The notes: a model not told the origin generated them from the letters alone. Counted from the stretch's first letter, positions 43,697 through 53,057 are shown. The stretch: DNA of 64,000 nucleotides from Pseudomonas sp. BBP2017 (GCF_003024385.1 NZ_PVZN01000001.1:496001-560000), one strand, 5' to 3'. Program-made: numbers and translations.

Positions 43697-43766
43697 CCGG
43701 CAAGGCCGGTTCCTACAATGGAACGGTGCATGAAGCTCCTGTAGGAGCCGGCCTTGCCGGCGATGA
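43691..43766. repeat. REP-type inverted pair downstream of ppsR
   Basis: A 27-base arm at 43691-43717 (core GCCGGCAAGGCCGG) and its reverse complement at 43740-43766 differ at one base, with a 22-base spacer. The GTAGGAGCCGGC...TTGCCGGCGA pattern is that of Pseudomonas REP elements. It lies between convergent ppsR and gdhB. Confidence 0.85.
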
Positions 43767-43782
43767 GGCCCCAGCAGACGAA

Positions 43783-43812
43783 AAAAAGCCCCGGCAGATG
43801 CCGGGGCTTTTT
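43783..43812. terminator. Bidirectional terminator between ppsR and gdhB
   Basis: AAAAAGCCCCGGC (43783-43795), AGAT, then GCCGGGGCTTTTT (43800-43812): a perfect stem with A/T runs on both sides, just after the gdhB stop on the minus strand. Confidence 0.93.
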
Positions 43813-43827
43813 CATTTCAGCTCAGAC

Positions 43828-46800
43828 TCAGGACGGCACCACCGCCGCCTGTCCGCTCATGGCCAGATCCACCAGCTCGCGGTTGGCCACCGCATACATG
43901 GCGTAATCAGTACCGGTCGCGGCACGCAGCTCGTCAAGCATGGCGCGCCAGCGCACGACCATCACACGGTGCTGCCCCAGCCACAGGGCAACCCGGGCAT
44001 CCATGTCTTCCGGCGCATCAGCCATCTGCAGGACCGAGATGGTGATTGCCCGCTGCTGCAGGTCGATATCATCGCGGAACGACTCGCGGGCCAGGGCCTG
44101 CCAGTTGTTTTCCACCGACAGGTTGCTGATTTCCTGCAGGTACCAGGTGAGGTCCAGCGCACTGCCCACCGCGAAGAAGGCCTTGGCCACTTCAGCCGGG
44201 TCCTGGCCGGTGACGTCGGACGCTTCGATAATCGGCAACAGCGTGTACAAATGCGTGGTACCGGCCACCATACGCGCCAGCAGCTCCGGTACACCGGCCT
44301 CGACGAAGCCCTGGTAACGGGTCATCCAGCGCTCACGGGTCGGCCCTTCCAGCAGCTCATCAAGCTTCAGCCCCAACGCGGCGATCTTCGGCCCGAAGTG
44401 CGCGACGTCACGCCCGGCGTCCTGCTCGTTACGACGGCTACGCAGGAACCAGCGTGTAGCGCGGCGGCCCAGACGCATCAACTCGTCCATCAGGGTCAGC
44501 TGGATTTCCGCGGGCACCTGGTAGTCCAGCGCTTCGATCTGACGGAACCAGTGCGGCAGGTGGAAGATATCCCGCACGATCACGTAAGCACCGGCGACGT
44601 TCGCCGGGCTCATGCCGGTGGACTCTTTCAGGCGCTGAACGAAGGTAATGCCCATGTTGTTGACCAGATCGTTGGCGATCTGGGTGCTGACGATTTCGCG
44701 TTTCAGGCGATGGCGACGCATGGCCTCGGCGAATTTGCTCACCAGTGATGGTGGGAACGCGGTTTCCATGTCGCGCGTCAGGTAGTCGTCATCCGGCACC
44801 CGCGACTTGAGCAGCTGTTCCTTGAGGTCGATCTTGCTGTAGGAGATCAGCACCGACAGTTCGGCGCGAGTCAGGCCCTGGCCGGCAGCCAGGCGCTCGG
44901 CCAGCTGTTCTTCGGTTGGCAGGAATTCGATGGCCCGATCCAGCTTGCCACGGCTTTCCAGGTCAGCCATCAACCGCTTGTACTCGGCGATGCGTTCGCG
45001 AGCCCGACGCGCCGCCAGGGACAGCGCCTGGGTCTGCTTGTAGTTGTTGCCCAGCACCAGCCCGGAAACTTCCTCGGTCATGCTGCCCAGCAGCTGGTTA
45101 CGCTGCTTCTCGGTCATATCACCGGCCTGCACCACTTCGTTGAGCAGGATCTTGATGTTGACCTCGTGGTCAGAGCAGTCCACACCACCGGCGTTGTCGA
45201 TAAAGTCGGTGTTGGTGGCGCCGCCGTTGAGGCCGAATTCGACACGACCCAACTGGGTCATGCCGAGGTTACCGCCCTCGCCCACCACCTTGCAGCGCAG
45301 CTCGTTACCGTCGACACGCAGGGCGTCGTTGGCCTTGTCGCCAACATCGGCGTGGCTTTCTTCGCTGGACTTGACGTAGGTACCGATACCGCCGTTCCAC
45401 AGCAGGTCCACCGGCGCTTTGAGCAAGGCGTTGAGCAGCTCGGTCGGGGTCAGCTTGTCGGCTTCGATGGCGAAGCGCTCTTTCATCTGCGGGGTAATGG
45501 CGATGCTTTTCGCGCTGCGCGGGAAGATTCCGCCCCCTTCAGACATGATGCTGGTGTCGTAGTCGCTCCAGGCTGAACGCGGCAGGTCGAACAGACGCTT
45601 GCGCTCGGCAAAGCTGCTGGCTGGCTCCGGATTCGGGTCGATGAAGATGTGCAGGTGGTTGAAAGCAGCGACCAGCTGCAGCTTCTCGGACATCAGCAAG
45701 CCGTTGCCAAACACGTCGCCGGCCATGTCACCGACACCGACCACGGTGATCGGGTCTTCCTGGACGTTGATGCCGCGTTCACGGAAGTGACGCTGCACGC
45801 CGACCCAGGCGCCACGGGCAGTGATACCCATTTTCTTGTGGTCGTAACCGGCCGAGCCACCAGAGGCGAACGCATCGCCGAGCCAGAAGCCGTAGTCGAT
45901 GGCAATGCCGTTGGCGATGTCGGAGAAGGTCGCGGTGCCTTTGTCGGCTGCCACTACCAGGTACGGGTCGTCATCGTCGTGACGCACAACGTTGGCCGGC
46001 GGCACCAGGGCGCCGTCCTTGAGGTTGTCGGTGATATCCAGCAGCCCGGAAATGAAGATCCGGTAGCAGGCGATGCCTTCAGCCTGGATATCGTCGCGGC
46101 TGCCGCCCAGCGGCAAGCGGCGCGGCAGGAAGCCACCCTTGGCCCCGACCGGCACGATCACCGAGTTCTTCACCTGCTGGGCTTTTACCAGGCCCAGCAC
46201 TTCGGTACGGAAGTCTTCTTCACGGTCCGACCAGCGCAGACCACCGCGGGCGACGTTGCCGAAGCGCAGGTGCACGCCCTCGACGCGCGGCGAGTAGACG
46301 AAAATCTCGAACTTCGGTACTGGCTTGGGCAGTTCGGGAATCAGCTTGGGATTGAACTTGAAGCTGAAGTACGACTTGACCTGGCCGTGGGCGTCAGTCT
46401 GGTAGAAGTTGGTGCGCAGGGTGGCCTTGATCAGGTCCAGGTAGCGACGCAGGATGCGGTCTTCGTTGAGCACCTGGACTTCGTCCAGAGCGGTCAGGAT
46501 GGCCTGCTCCAGACGTTGCTGCTTGTCGTCCAGGTCTTCGCTGGTGAGCTTGCGCGCCAGGTAGAAGCGGGTCTTGAACAACCGGGTCAACTCGCGGGCG
46601 ATGTCGGTGTGGTTGTTCAGGGTGCTGGCGATGTAACCCAGGTCGAAGCCCAGGCGGATCTGCTTGAGGTAGCGGGCATAGGCCCGCAGCAGCGCCACGT
46701 CACGCCATGGCAGACCGGCGGTCAGTACCAGGCGGTTGAAGGCATCGTTTTCCGCATCGCCATTGACGATGTGGACGAAGGCATCCTGCAGGGTGTCGTT

Positions 46801-48693
46801 GAGCTGCTGGATATCCAGGTTCAGGCCTTCGCTGTAGGTGAAGGCAAAGTCATGGATCCAGAACTCACGGCCGCTGGCATGCTTGAGGCGATACGGGAAC
46901 TCGCCGAGCACGCGCAGGCCGAGGTTTTCCAGGATCGGCAGGACGTCCGACAGCGCCAACGGGGTGTCGGCGTGGTACAGCTTGCAGTGCAACTGCTGTT
47001 TGCCGGCCTGGGTCAACGGCTGGTAGAAGCTCATGACCAGCGGTTTGCGCTCGGACAGGGTCAGCAGATGCTGCATGTCGACCACTGCCGAATGGGCGGC
47101 GAAGCGCTCGCGGTAGCCGGCCGGGAAGCCTTTCGGGAAGTCGGCTAGAACGTTGGTACCCTGGGCTTCGCCGAAGCTTTCGACAATCAGGCTGGCGTAG
47201 TCATCCTGCCACGAACGGCAGGCCTGGATGACTTCGTTTTCCAGTTGTTGCGGGTCGATGTCGATACGGTTTTTCGGATCGACGCGCAGGATCAGCTGCA
47301 CGCGGGCCAGCACCGACTCGGAGAAGAAGGTCCAGAACTCGCAGTCACTGGCCTTCAGGCGATCCATCAGCACCTGCTGGATCTTCTGCCGTACCTCGGT
47401 GGAGTAGATATCGCGCGGCACATAGGCCAGGCAGTAGCAGAAACGTCCGTACGGATCCTTGCGCAGGAACACGCGGATCTTGTTGCGCTCCTGGATCTGC
47501 ACGATCGACATGACAGTGCTGAACAGCTCGTCGACCGGGGTCTGGAACAGGTCGTCACGCGGCAGTACTTCGAGGACCTGGGCCAGTTCCTTACCCAGGT
47601 GGGCTTTAGGGTCGAAGTGTGAGCGGCGCTCGACTTCGGCCACCTTGCCACGGATATAGGGGATGTTGCGCACGCTCTCGCCATACACCGAGGAGGTGTA
47701 CAGGCCCATGAAACGGCATTCCTTGATGACCTTGCCGTCGGCATCCAGTTGGCGGATCGAGACGTAATCCGGGTAGGCCGGACGGTGCACACGGCTCGGA
47801 TAAGCGGCCTTGGCAAAGGACAGCAGCAGCGGCTCGTTGAGGTAGTTGACCGCGTAGTCTTCGATACGCAGGTCTTCGGCGGTGAGCCCTGCGCGCAACA
47901 AGCGGGTCAGACCGAGGAACGACTGCTCGTCATACACCAGTTGACCGCCCTGGGCATCGGCACGGACCACGAACTCTTCATAACCGAGGAAAGTGAAGTG
48001 GTTGCCCACCAGCCATTCCAGGAAGTCCTTGACCTCGGCCTTCTCGGCCTGGGCCGGGGCATAGGCGGTTTGTTCGACCAGTGCCAGCAGTTCGCGCAGC
48101 TTGGCTTTCATCGGCTCGAAATCGGCCACCGCAACGCGCACCTCGGCCAGCACTTGCTCCAGCTCGCGGCTCAGCACATTGAGCTCGGCGGCGTTGGCGC
48201 AGCGGTCGATTTCCAGGTACATCAGCGACTCTTGCGAAATACCCTCGCCCTGAGTGCCCTTGGGCAGGATTTCCAGCAGCTCGCCCTTGGCCCCGCGACG
48301 CACGCTCAGTACGGTGGTCTGCAGGGTATGGATGCTGTAACCACGGCGGTTGAGCTCGGTGCGTACCGAGTCGACCAGGAAGGGCAGGTCATGGTGCAGT
48401 ACTTCGACCGCGGTGTGGGTCGACTGCCAGCCATGACGCTCGTAATCGGGGTTGTAGACGTGAACCTGAGGGTGGGCTGGGTCGAAGCGTTCGATGATGC
48501 GCCAGGCCGACAGGGTGCAACCGGCCAGGTCCGACAGGCGGCGCTGGGTGAGTTCGTCTAGAGAAATGATGCCGAAGAACTGTTCGGCGAACATCGCCAC
48601 TTGTGGCAGTGCCTGTTCGCTGATGTGCTGCGCCAGGGCCGCTTGCAGTTGGTGCTGGAAGTCGGCTTTGCTGGCTGCGGTGAAAAACGCCAT
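43828..48693 (-). CDS. gdhB: NAD-specific glutamate dehydrogenase, large (L_180) type
   Basis: A 1621-residue cytoplasmic enzyme of the 180-kDa NAD-GDH class, oxidising glutamate to 2-oxoglutarate and ammonia, usually in amino-acid catabolism such as arginine use. A long N-terminal regulatory region (to ~700) precedes the catalytic core with GNVARGGLRWSDREEDFRTE, PVGAKGGF (catalytic Lys), VGVGDMAGDVFGNG (NAD fold) and GGIGTYVK. ATG 48693 has GGAGTACC upstream and gives MAFFTAASKADFQ; the frame stays open to 48822. It is convergent with ppsR and alone in its unit. Proximity to lhgO and a 2-oxoacid-type transporter gene fits C5-acid metabolism but may be coincidental. Confidence 0.95.
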   Translation of the reverse strand: MAFFTAASKADFQHQLQAALAQHISEQALPQVAMFAEQFFGIISLDELTQRRLSDLAGCTLSAWRIIERFDPAHPQVHVYNPDYERHGWQSTHTAVEVLHHDLPFLVDSVRTELNRRGYSIHTLQTTVLSVRRGAKGELLEILPKGTQGEGISQESLMYLEIDRCANAAELNVLSRELEQVLAEVRVAVADFEPMKAKLRELLALVEQTAYAPAQAEKAEVKDFLEWLVGNHFTFLGYEEFVVRADAQGGQLVYDEQSFLGLTRLLRAGLTAEDLRIEDYAVNYLNEPLLLSFAKAAYPSRVHRPAYPDYVSIRQLDADGKVIKECRFMGLYTSSVYGESVRNIPYIRGKVAEVERRSHFDPKAHLGKELAQVLEVLPRDDLFQTPVDELFSTVMSIVQIQERNKIRVFLRKDPYGRFCYCLAYVPRDIYSTEVRQKIQQVLMDRLKASDCEFWTFFSESVLARVQLILRVDPKNRIDIDPQQLENEVIQACRSWQDDYASLIVESFGEAQGTNVLADFPKGFPAGYRERFAAHSAVVDMQHLLTLSERKPLVMSFYQPLTQAGKQQLHCKLYHADTPLALSDVLPILENLGLRVLGEFPYRLKHASGREFWIHDFAFTYSEGLNLDIQQLNDTLQDAFVHIVNGDAENDAFNRLVLTAGLPWRDVALLRAYARYLKQIRLGFDLGYIASTLNNHTDIARELTRLFKTRFYLARKLTSEDLDDKQQRLEQAILTALDEVQVLNEDRILRRYLDLIKATLRTNFYQTDAHGQVKSYFSFKFNPKLIPELPKPVPKFEIFVYSPRVEGVHLRFGNVARGGLRWSDREEDFRTEVLGLVKAQQVKNSVIVPVGAKGGFLPRRLPLGGSRDDIQAEGIACYRIFISGLLDITDNLKDGALVPPANVVRHDDDDPYLVVAADKGTATFSDIANGIAIDYGFWLGDAFASGGSAGYDHKKMGITARGAWVGVQRHFRERGINVQEDPITVVGVGDMAGDVFGNGLLMSEKLQLVAAFNHLHIFIDPNPEPASSFAERKRLFDLPRSAWSDYDTSIMSEGGGIFPRSAKSIAITPQMKERFAIEADKLTPTELLNALLKAPVDLLWNGGIGTYVKSSEESHADVGDKANDALRVDGNELRCKVVGEGGNLGMTQLGRVEFGLNGGATNTDFIDNAGGVDCSDHEVNIKILLNEVVQAGDMTEKQRNQLLGSMTEEVSGLVLGNNYKQTQALSLAARRARERIAEYKRLMADLESRGKLDRAIEFLPTEEQLAERLAAGQGLTRAELSVLISYSKIDLKEQLLKSRVPDDDYLTRDMETAFPPSLVSKFAEAMRRHRLKREIVSTQIANDLVNNMGITFVQRLKESTGMSPANVAGAYVIVRDIFHLPHWFRQIEALDYQVPAEIQLTLMDELMRLGRRATRWFLRSRRNEQDAGRDVAHFGPKIAALGLKLDELLEGPTRERWMTRYQGFVEAGVPELLARMVAGTTHLYTLLPIIEASDVTGQDPAEVAKAFFAVGSALDLTWYLQEISNLSVENNWQALARESFRDDIDLQQRAITISVLQMADAPEDMDARVALWLGQHRVMVVRWRAMLDELRAATGTDYAMYAVANRELVDLAMSGQAAVVPS

Positions 48694-49042
48694 CTGTGGT
48701 ACTCCGCTGGGCTTTGTTATGGAGTGAAGCGTCGCGCGCCTCCACCCTCTACGGATCAACGATAGCCAACCCGTAGCAGGAGGACGGAAAAACCATCGGA
48801 ACAGGTGTAAATCATGACTCACAAGTCACATGCACCCGTTCCACGGATGGGCATCTGCAAAAACGACTGCTCCAGGCAGAGCTGTGTCTTTACGGGTGAC
48901 CATCGACAGCGCAGCTTAACGAGTGCCCGCCCGCCCCTGCTTGCGGTGCTGCGACATATTCGGTCATTGAGGTGCAGGTGCACGTTTATCCAGGGACCGA
49001 AGACTGGCAGAATCGGGTTTCAACTTATTGATCGAGCCGCTC
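48694..49042. other. Divergent intergenic region, gdhB and downstream gene
   Basis: About 350 bases between divergent starts. They contain the gdhB ribosome-binding site and presumably both promoters. A 90-codon plus-strand frame from 48814 has no convincing ribosome-binding site and overlaps the next gene; I see nothing else. Confidence 0.4.
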
Positions 49043-49396
49043 ATGCAACTGACCACCGCCCTGCTCTTCGCCACCCCTTGCGATGATGAAGAAGACAACA
49101 TGGCCACCTTGTGCTGCCACAGCGACAAGGGGCGGATGTTCCTCATGACCCGCTACCCGGACGAAGAGCGTGTGGACATCACCCTCGACGACCATTACGC
49201 CCCGGTCGAAGGCTTGAAGGTGACCCTGAGCAAAGCAAGCTTGCTGATCGAGGTTGCACCTCTGGATGCCGACGCCCTCGGTGGCGACGATCACCTGGAA
49301 ATCATCCTGAGCAGCGATGGCACTGATCTGGCCGAGGTCGAAGAGACCTTGCAGAACATCCTCAAGGGCACTGGCACCTACATCAGCGAGCTGTGA
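49043..49396 (+). CDS. Conserved-looking hypothetical protein, 117 aa
   Basis: A small acidic soluble protein (MQLTTALLFATPCDDEEDN, then MFLMTRYPDEERVDITLDD), strand-rich in the first part and helical at the end (LAEVEETLQNILKGTGTYI). It has no signal peptide or membrane segment. I do not recognise a named family, though its composition is fully core-like. ATG 49043 is the likely start; TTG 49028 extends it by five residues. It lies between gdhB (divergent) and the GntR regulator, ending 74 bases before the latter's ATG. Function unknown. Confidence 0.65.
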   Translation: MQLTTALLFATPCDDEEDNMATLCCHSDKGRMFLMTRYPDEERVDITLDDHYAPVEGLKVTLSKASLLIEVAPLDADALGGDDHLEIILSSDGTDLAEVEETLQNILKGTGTYISEL

Positions 49397-49439
49397 TCGC
49401 GACTGCGGTTTCTTGACAAGAAACCCTCCCGAAGGCATT

Positions 49440-49454
49440 GTCTGACAACCTGAT
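49440..49454 (+). promoter_or_regulatory. Repeated 15-bp site, copy 1 (GTCTGACAACCTGAT)
   Basis: An exact copy of the site at 50244-50258. It lies 17-31 bases before the GntR regulator ATG, matching autoregulation by a FadR/FCD-type repressor (TTGTCAGAC-like sites). The regulator's binding is inferred. Confidence 0.65.
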
Positions 49455-49470
49455 TAATGAGCAATACCCC

Positions 49471-50181
49471 ATGCTTGAGCTTCAGCGCCCCGATACGCTG
49501 GTTGAACGCGTCGTCGGTGCCATCCGTGCAGAGATCGATTCCGGGCGCCTGGCGGCCGAATCGCGCCTGCCCACCGAACAGCAACTGGCCGAACAGCTGA
49601 ACGTCAGCCGCTCGGTTGTGCGCGAGGCGGTGGCCCAGCTCAAGGCCGATGGTGTGTTGATCGCCCGCCGCGGCCTGGGTTCATACATTTCGCAAACCCC
49701 GACCGGCACGGTGTTCCGCTTTCCTTCCGGCCAGGGTCGGCGCCCGGACCTGGTGCAGATGTTCGAAGTGCGCCTGTGGATCGAAACCCAGGCTGCCTCG
49801 GTTGCCGCCCAGCGCCGCGATGCTGCGGACCTTGCGCGAATGAACAAGGCCCTGCAGGAGATGCTCGACAAGCGTAGTGACTTTGCCGCTGCGGCCGCCG
49901 CCGATGTCGAGTTCCACCGCGCCATCGCCGACGCCAGCAAAAACGATTATTTCGTGGCCTTCCACGACTTTCTCCGTGGCCAGCTGGCCGCCGCGCGCAA
50001 AACCGCCTGGGAAAACTCGGCCGCCCACTCGGTGGGTGGTTCGGCGGATGCCAACCGCGAACACCAGGCGCTGTACCAGGCCATCGCCGACGGCGACCGG
50101 CATGCCGCCGCCGCCTGCGCCGAAGCCCACCTGCGCGCCTCGGCCAAACGCCTGAAACTGGATTTACCAAGCATCGATTGA
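49471..50181 (+). CDS. GntR/FadR-family (FCD) transcriptional regulator
   Basis: A 236-residue repressor-type protein. An N-terminal winged helix-turn-helix (residues ~10-75: RLPTEQQLAEQLNVSRSVVR, then EAVAQLKADGVLIARRG) is followed by a helical FCD ligand-binding domain (~95-225) with metal-ligand residues in EFHRAIADAS (Asp/His type) and HQALYQAIADGD. It probably senses a small organic acid. It sits directly before lhgO, and both genes carry the same 15-bp sequence upstream, so it most likely controls lhgO and the transporter in response to L-2-hydroxyglutarate or a related acid, like LhgR-type regulators. ATG 49471 is preferred over TTG 49438, which lies within the operator. Confidence 0.85.
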   Translation: MLELQRPDTLVERVVGAIRAEIDSGRLAAESRLPTEQQLAEQLNVSRSVVREAVAQLKADGVLIARRGLGSYISQTPTGTVFRFPSGQGRRPDLVQMFEVRLWIETQAASVAAQRRDAADLARMNKALQEMLDKRSDFAAAAAADVEFHRAIADASKNDYFVAFHDFLRGQLAAARKTAWENSAAHSVGGSADANREHQALYQAIADGDRHAAAACAEAHLRASAKRLKLDLPSID

Positions 50182-50243
50182 ACCCTTGAACTGCCATGAA
50201 TAGCGGGCGCTGGTGCACAGCGTCCTTTTGTTTGACCGACTTA

Positions 50244-50258
50244 GTCTGACAACCTGAT
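50244..50258 (+). promoter_or_regulatory. Repeated 15-bp site, copy 2 (GTCTGACAACCTGAT)
   Basis: An exact copy of the site before the regulator gene, 42-56 bases before the lhgO ATG. It is followed by CTCTGACAAG (50268-50277), a partial further copy. This is the position expected for an operator on the lhgO promoter. Confidence 0.65.
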
Positions 50259-50299
50259 AAGCAGACTCTCTGACAAGAACAAGCCAAGGTGACACCTGC

Positions 50300-51493
50300 A
50301 TGATTTACGACTACTGCATCATCGGCGGCGGCATCGTCGGCCTCGCCACCGCCATGGCGCTGCTTGAACGCCAGCCAGGCGCCTCGTTGCTGATCCTGGA
50401 AAAGGAAGCGAGCCTGGCCAGGCACCAGACCGGTCACAACAGTGGCGTCATCCATGCGGGCATCTACTACGCCCCCGGCAGCCTCAAGGCCGACCTGTGC
50501 AAACGCGGCGCCGAGGCGACCAAGGCGTTCTGCACCGAGCACAAGATCAGGTTCGATGTCTGCGGCAAACTGCTGGTGGCCTCTACCCCGCTGGAGGTTC
50601 AGCGCATGCAGGCCCTGTACGAGCGTTCACAGCAAAATGGCCTGAAAGTCGAACGCCTCGACGCTACCGAACTGCAACGCCGCGAGCCGAACATCGTCGG
50701 CCTCGGCGGGCTGTTTCTCGATGCCACCGGCATCGTCGACTACAAGCAGGTATGCCAGGCCATGGCCCGGGTGATCCAGGCCGCGGGTGGCGAGGTACAG
50801 TTGTCGACCAGCGTGCGCGCGATCGTCGAGAGCGCCGACAGTGTCACCATCAGCAGTGATGACAAGGTCTGGCAGGCCCGTCAGCTGGTGGCCTGTGCCG
50901 GTCTGCAGTCGGATCGCCTGGCGGCACTGGCCGGGGTCAAGATTGATCATCAGATCATCCCCTTTCGCGGTGAATACTTCCGCCTGCCGGCCAGCAAGAA
51001 CGACATCGTCAACCACTTGATCTACCCGATCCCCGACCCTGAGCTGCCGTTTCTCGGCGTGCACCTGACGCGAATGATCGACGGCAGCGTAACAGTCGGG
51101 CCCAACGCCGTGCTGGGTCTGGGCCGGGAGAACTACAAGAAGTTCTCGGTGAACTGGCGCGACGTCGCTGATTACGCACGCTTCCCCGGCTTCTGGAAAA
51201 CCATCTGGGCCAACCTCGGCTCCGGCACCACCGAAATGAAGAACTCGCTGTTCAAGGGCGGCTACCTGGAGCAATGCCGCAAGTATTGCCCATCACTGAA
51301 CATCGAAGACCTGCTGCCCTATGAAGCCGGGATCCGCGCCCAGGCGGTGATGCGCGACGGCACCCTGGTCCACGACTTCCTGTTCGCCGAGACGCCACGC
51401 ATGGTGCATGTCTGCAATGCCCCGTCGCCGGCCGCCACCTCGGCGATCCCGATCGGCCAGATGATCGCCGACAGGATCTTCAAGACCCGCTGA
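50300..51493 (+). CDS. lhgO: L-2-hydroxyglutarate oxidase LhgO
   Basis: An FAD enzyme of the DAO family, 397 residues, that oxidises L-2-hydroxyglutarate to 2-oxoglutarate and passes electrons to quinones at the inner membrane. The FAD-binding start YDYCIIGGGIVGLATAMALL, the RHQTGHNSGVIHAGIYY segment and the late GIRAQAV are typical of LhgO/YgaF. In P. putida it works after CsiD in glutarate and lysine breakdown, but csiD is not next to it here, so it may serve repair of L-2-hydroxyglutarate formed elsewhere. It follows the GntR gene by 118 bases containing the shared operator, and precedes the MFS gene by 46 bases. Confidence 0.92.
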   Translation: MIYDYCIIGGGIVGLATAMALLERQPGASLLILEKEASLARHQTGHNSGVIHAGIYYAPGSLKADLCKRGAEATKAFCTEHKIRFDVCGKLLVASTPLEVQRMQALYERSQQNGLKVERLDATELQRREPNIVGLGGLFLDATGIVDYKQVCQAMARVIQAAGGEVQLSTSVRAIVESADSVTISSDDKVWQARQLVACAGLQSDRLAALAGVKIDHQIIPFRGEYFRLPASKNDIVNHLIYPIPDPELPFLGVHLTRMIDGSVTVGPNAVLGLGRENYKKFSVNWRDVADYARFPGFWKTIWANLGSGTTEMKNSLFKGGYLEQCRKYCPSLNIEDLLPYEAGIRAQAVMRDGTLVHDFLFAETPRMVHVCNAPSPAATSAIPIGQMIADRIFKTR

Positions 51494-51539
51494 AACCCTG
51501 CTGAACACCATAACTACAAAGACAAAAAGGAAACCTCCG

Positions 51540-52868
51540 ATGTCGGTACATGAGGCGGCTGTGGCCGCGACAGAAACCCCACAACAGAAGAAAAAGCGCC
51601 TGCGCAAGGTCGCGGCTGCCACCATCTTCGGCTCGATGCTGGAGTGGTATGACTTCTACCTGTACGCCACCATGGCGGCGATCGTTTTCTCCAAGGTGTT
51701 CTTCGACCCCAGCAATCCGGCCGTGGCCTCGCTGCTGGCCTTTTCCACCTTTGCCATCGGCTTTATCGCCCGGCCCTTCGGCGGCATTCTGTTCGGCTAC
51801 CTGGGCGACCGTTTCGGGCGCAAACAGGTGCTGGTCATCACCTTCTGCCTGATGGGTGTGTGCACCACCCTGATCGGCTTGATCCCCAGCTATGCCTCGA
51901 TCGGCATCTGGGCACCGATCATCCTCGTTCTGGTACGTGTCATTCAGGGGCTGGGGGCCGGTGCCGAGCTCTCCGCCGCAGCGGTCACCTCCTATGAGCA
52001 TGCCAGTGAAGGCAAGCGCGGCAGCCAGGGTGCCTGGCCGGCACTGGGACTGAACCTGGGCTTGTTGCTGTCGTCGCTGACCGTGTACTTGTTGACCATG
52101 AACGGCAACGAGTTCCTGCTCTCCGGTGGCTGGCGCATCCCCTTCATCTGCAGCATCGTGCTGGTCGCCGTCGGCCTGTGGGTGCGCAGGAGCATCCCGG
52201 AAACCCCGGATTTCAAAGAGCTCGATAAAACCCCGAGCAAAGCGCAGGTGTCACCGCTCAAGCTGCTGTTCAAAAACGACCTCAAGGGTCTCGCCGTGGT
52301 GTTCTTCGTCGCCATCGGCTACAACGCCCTGAGCTACATCTTCAAGACCTTCTCCCTGGCCTACCTGACCCAGTACAAAGGCGTTGAGGCCCATGTCACT
52401 TCGCTGTCAGTGACCATCGCCAGCCTAGTGGCGATTATCGCCGTACCGTTCTTCGGCTGGCTGTGCGACAAGTGGAGCAGCAAGACTGTGCTGATGCTCG
52501 GCGGGGTTTTCTCGGTACTGTTCGCCTATCCGTTCCTGGCCCTGCTCAACACTGGCGAGCCGACGATGATCTACCTGGCAATCGCCATCGGTACCGGCCT
52601 CCTCGCGCCGATGATGTTCGCCCCGCAGGGCTCGTTCCTCAGCCGCCAGTTCCCGACCCAGACCCGTTCCTCAGGCTTCGGTACCGGTCGCGAGATCGGT
52701 ACTGCCGTGGCCGGTGGCCTGGCACCACTGGGTGGCCTGGCCCTGGTGGCCAGCTCCGCGACCCACTCTACCGATGGTGTGGCAGTGATCCTGGCGGTGG
52801 CGGCAGTGCTAGTGGTGGTATTTGCCTTCTGTGACCAAGGGCGCAAGCATTCCAGCTTCAAGAACTGA
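51540..52868 (+). CDS. MFS metabolite:H+ symporter (KgtP/ShiA-like)
   Basis: A 442-residue inner-membrane transporter with 12 predicted helices of the metabolite:proton symporter family. AAATIFGSMLEWYDFYLY is the family N-terminal signature, followed by GGILFGYLGDRFGRKQ and VRVIQGLGAGAELSAA. Family members carry 2-oxoglutarate, citrate, shikimate, proline or betaine. Its place 46 bases behind lhgO under the GntR regulator suggests uptake of L-2-hydroxyglutarate, 2-oxoglutarate or glutarate. It ends before a stable hairpin at 52885-52910. The substrate is inferred from context only. Confidence 0.85.
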   Translation: MSVHEAAVAATETPQQKKKRLRKVAAATIFGSMLEWYDFYLYATMAAIVFSKVFFDPSNPAVASLLAFSTFAIGFIARPFGGILFGYLGDRFGRKQVLVITFCLMGVCTTLIGLIPSYASIGIWAPIILVLVRVIQGLGAGAELSAAAVTSYEHASEGKRGSQGAWPALGLNLGLLLSSLTVYLLTMNGNEFLLSGGWRIPFICSIVLVAVGLWVRRSIPETPDFKELDKTPSKAQVSPLKLLFKNDLKGLAVVFFVAIGYNALSYIFKTFSLAYLTQYKGVEAHVTSLSVTIASLVAIIAVPFFGWLCDKWSSKTVLMLGGVFSVLFAYPFLALLNTGEPTMIYLAIAIGTGLLAPMMFAPQGSFLSRQFPTQTRSSGFGTGREIGTAVAGGLAPLGGLALVASSATHSTDGVAVILAVAAVLVVVFAFCDQGRKHSSFKN

Positions 52869-52884
52869 GACAATGCCTCACCCA

Positions 52885-52910
52885 CCCGCGTAGTCTTCGG
52901 ACTACGCGGG
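52885..52910 (+). terminator. Perfect 11-bp hairpin with TTCG loop after the MFS gene
   Basis: CCCGCGTAGTC-TTCG-GACTACGCGGG, a UUCG tetraloop hairpin 16 bases after the MFS stop. No T-run follows, so it may cap mRNA against 3' decay or assist termination. Confidence 0.6.
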
Positions 52911-53057
52911 CCCCGTCTGCTTCGCAGTCTGTAGCCTTACCGGGGTTTCCACTACAGTGACTTTTGCGTAACACTGCAGCCCCTGATAGCGCTCCGCGCC
53001 TTTGCCCGGCGCCATCCTGACCTAAACCTGTTCCCTGACCGGTCGAGACCTGCTCCG

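Noticed and set aside
43652..43766. CRISPR-like repeat array
   Set aside because: Units are 9 bp and directly adjacent without spacers; it is a tandem repeat joined to a REP pair.
45649..47148. 499-codon plus-strand frame inside gdhB
   Set aside because: Antisense shadow of gdhB; repetitive His/Gln/Val composition and no family resemblance.
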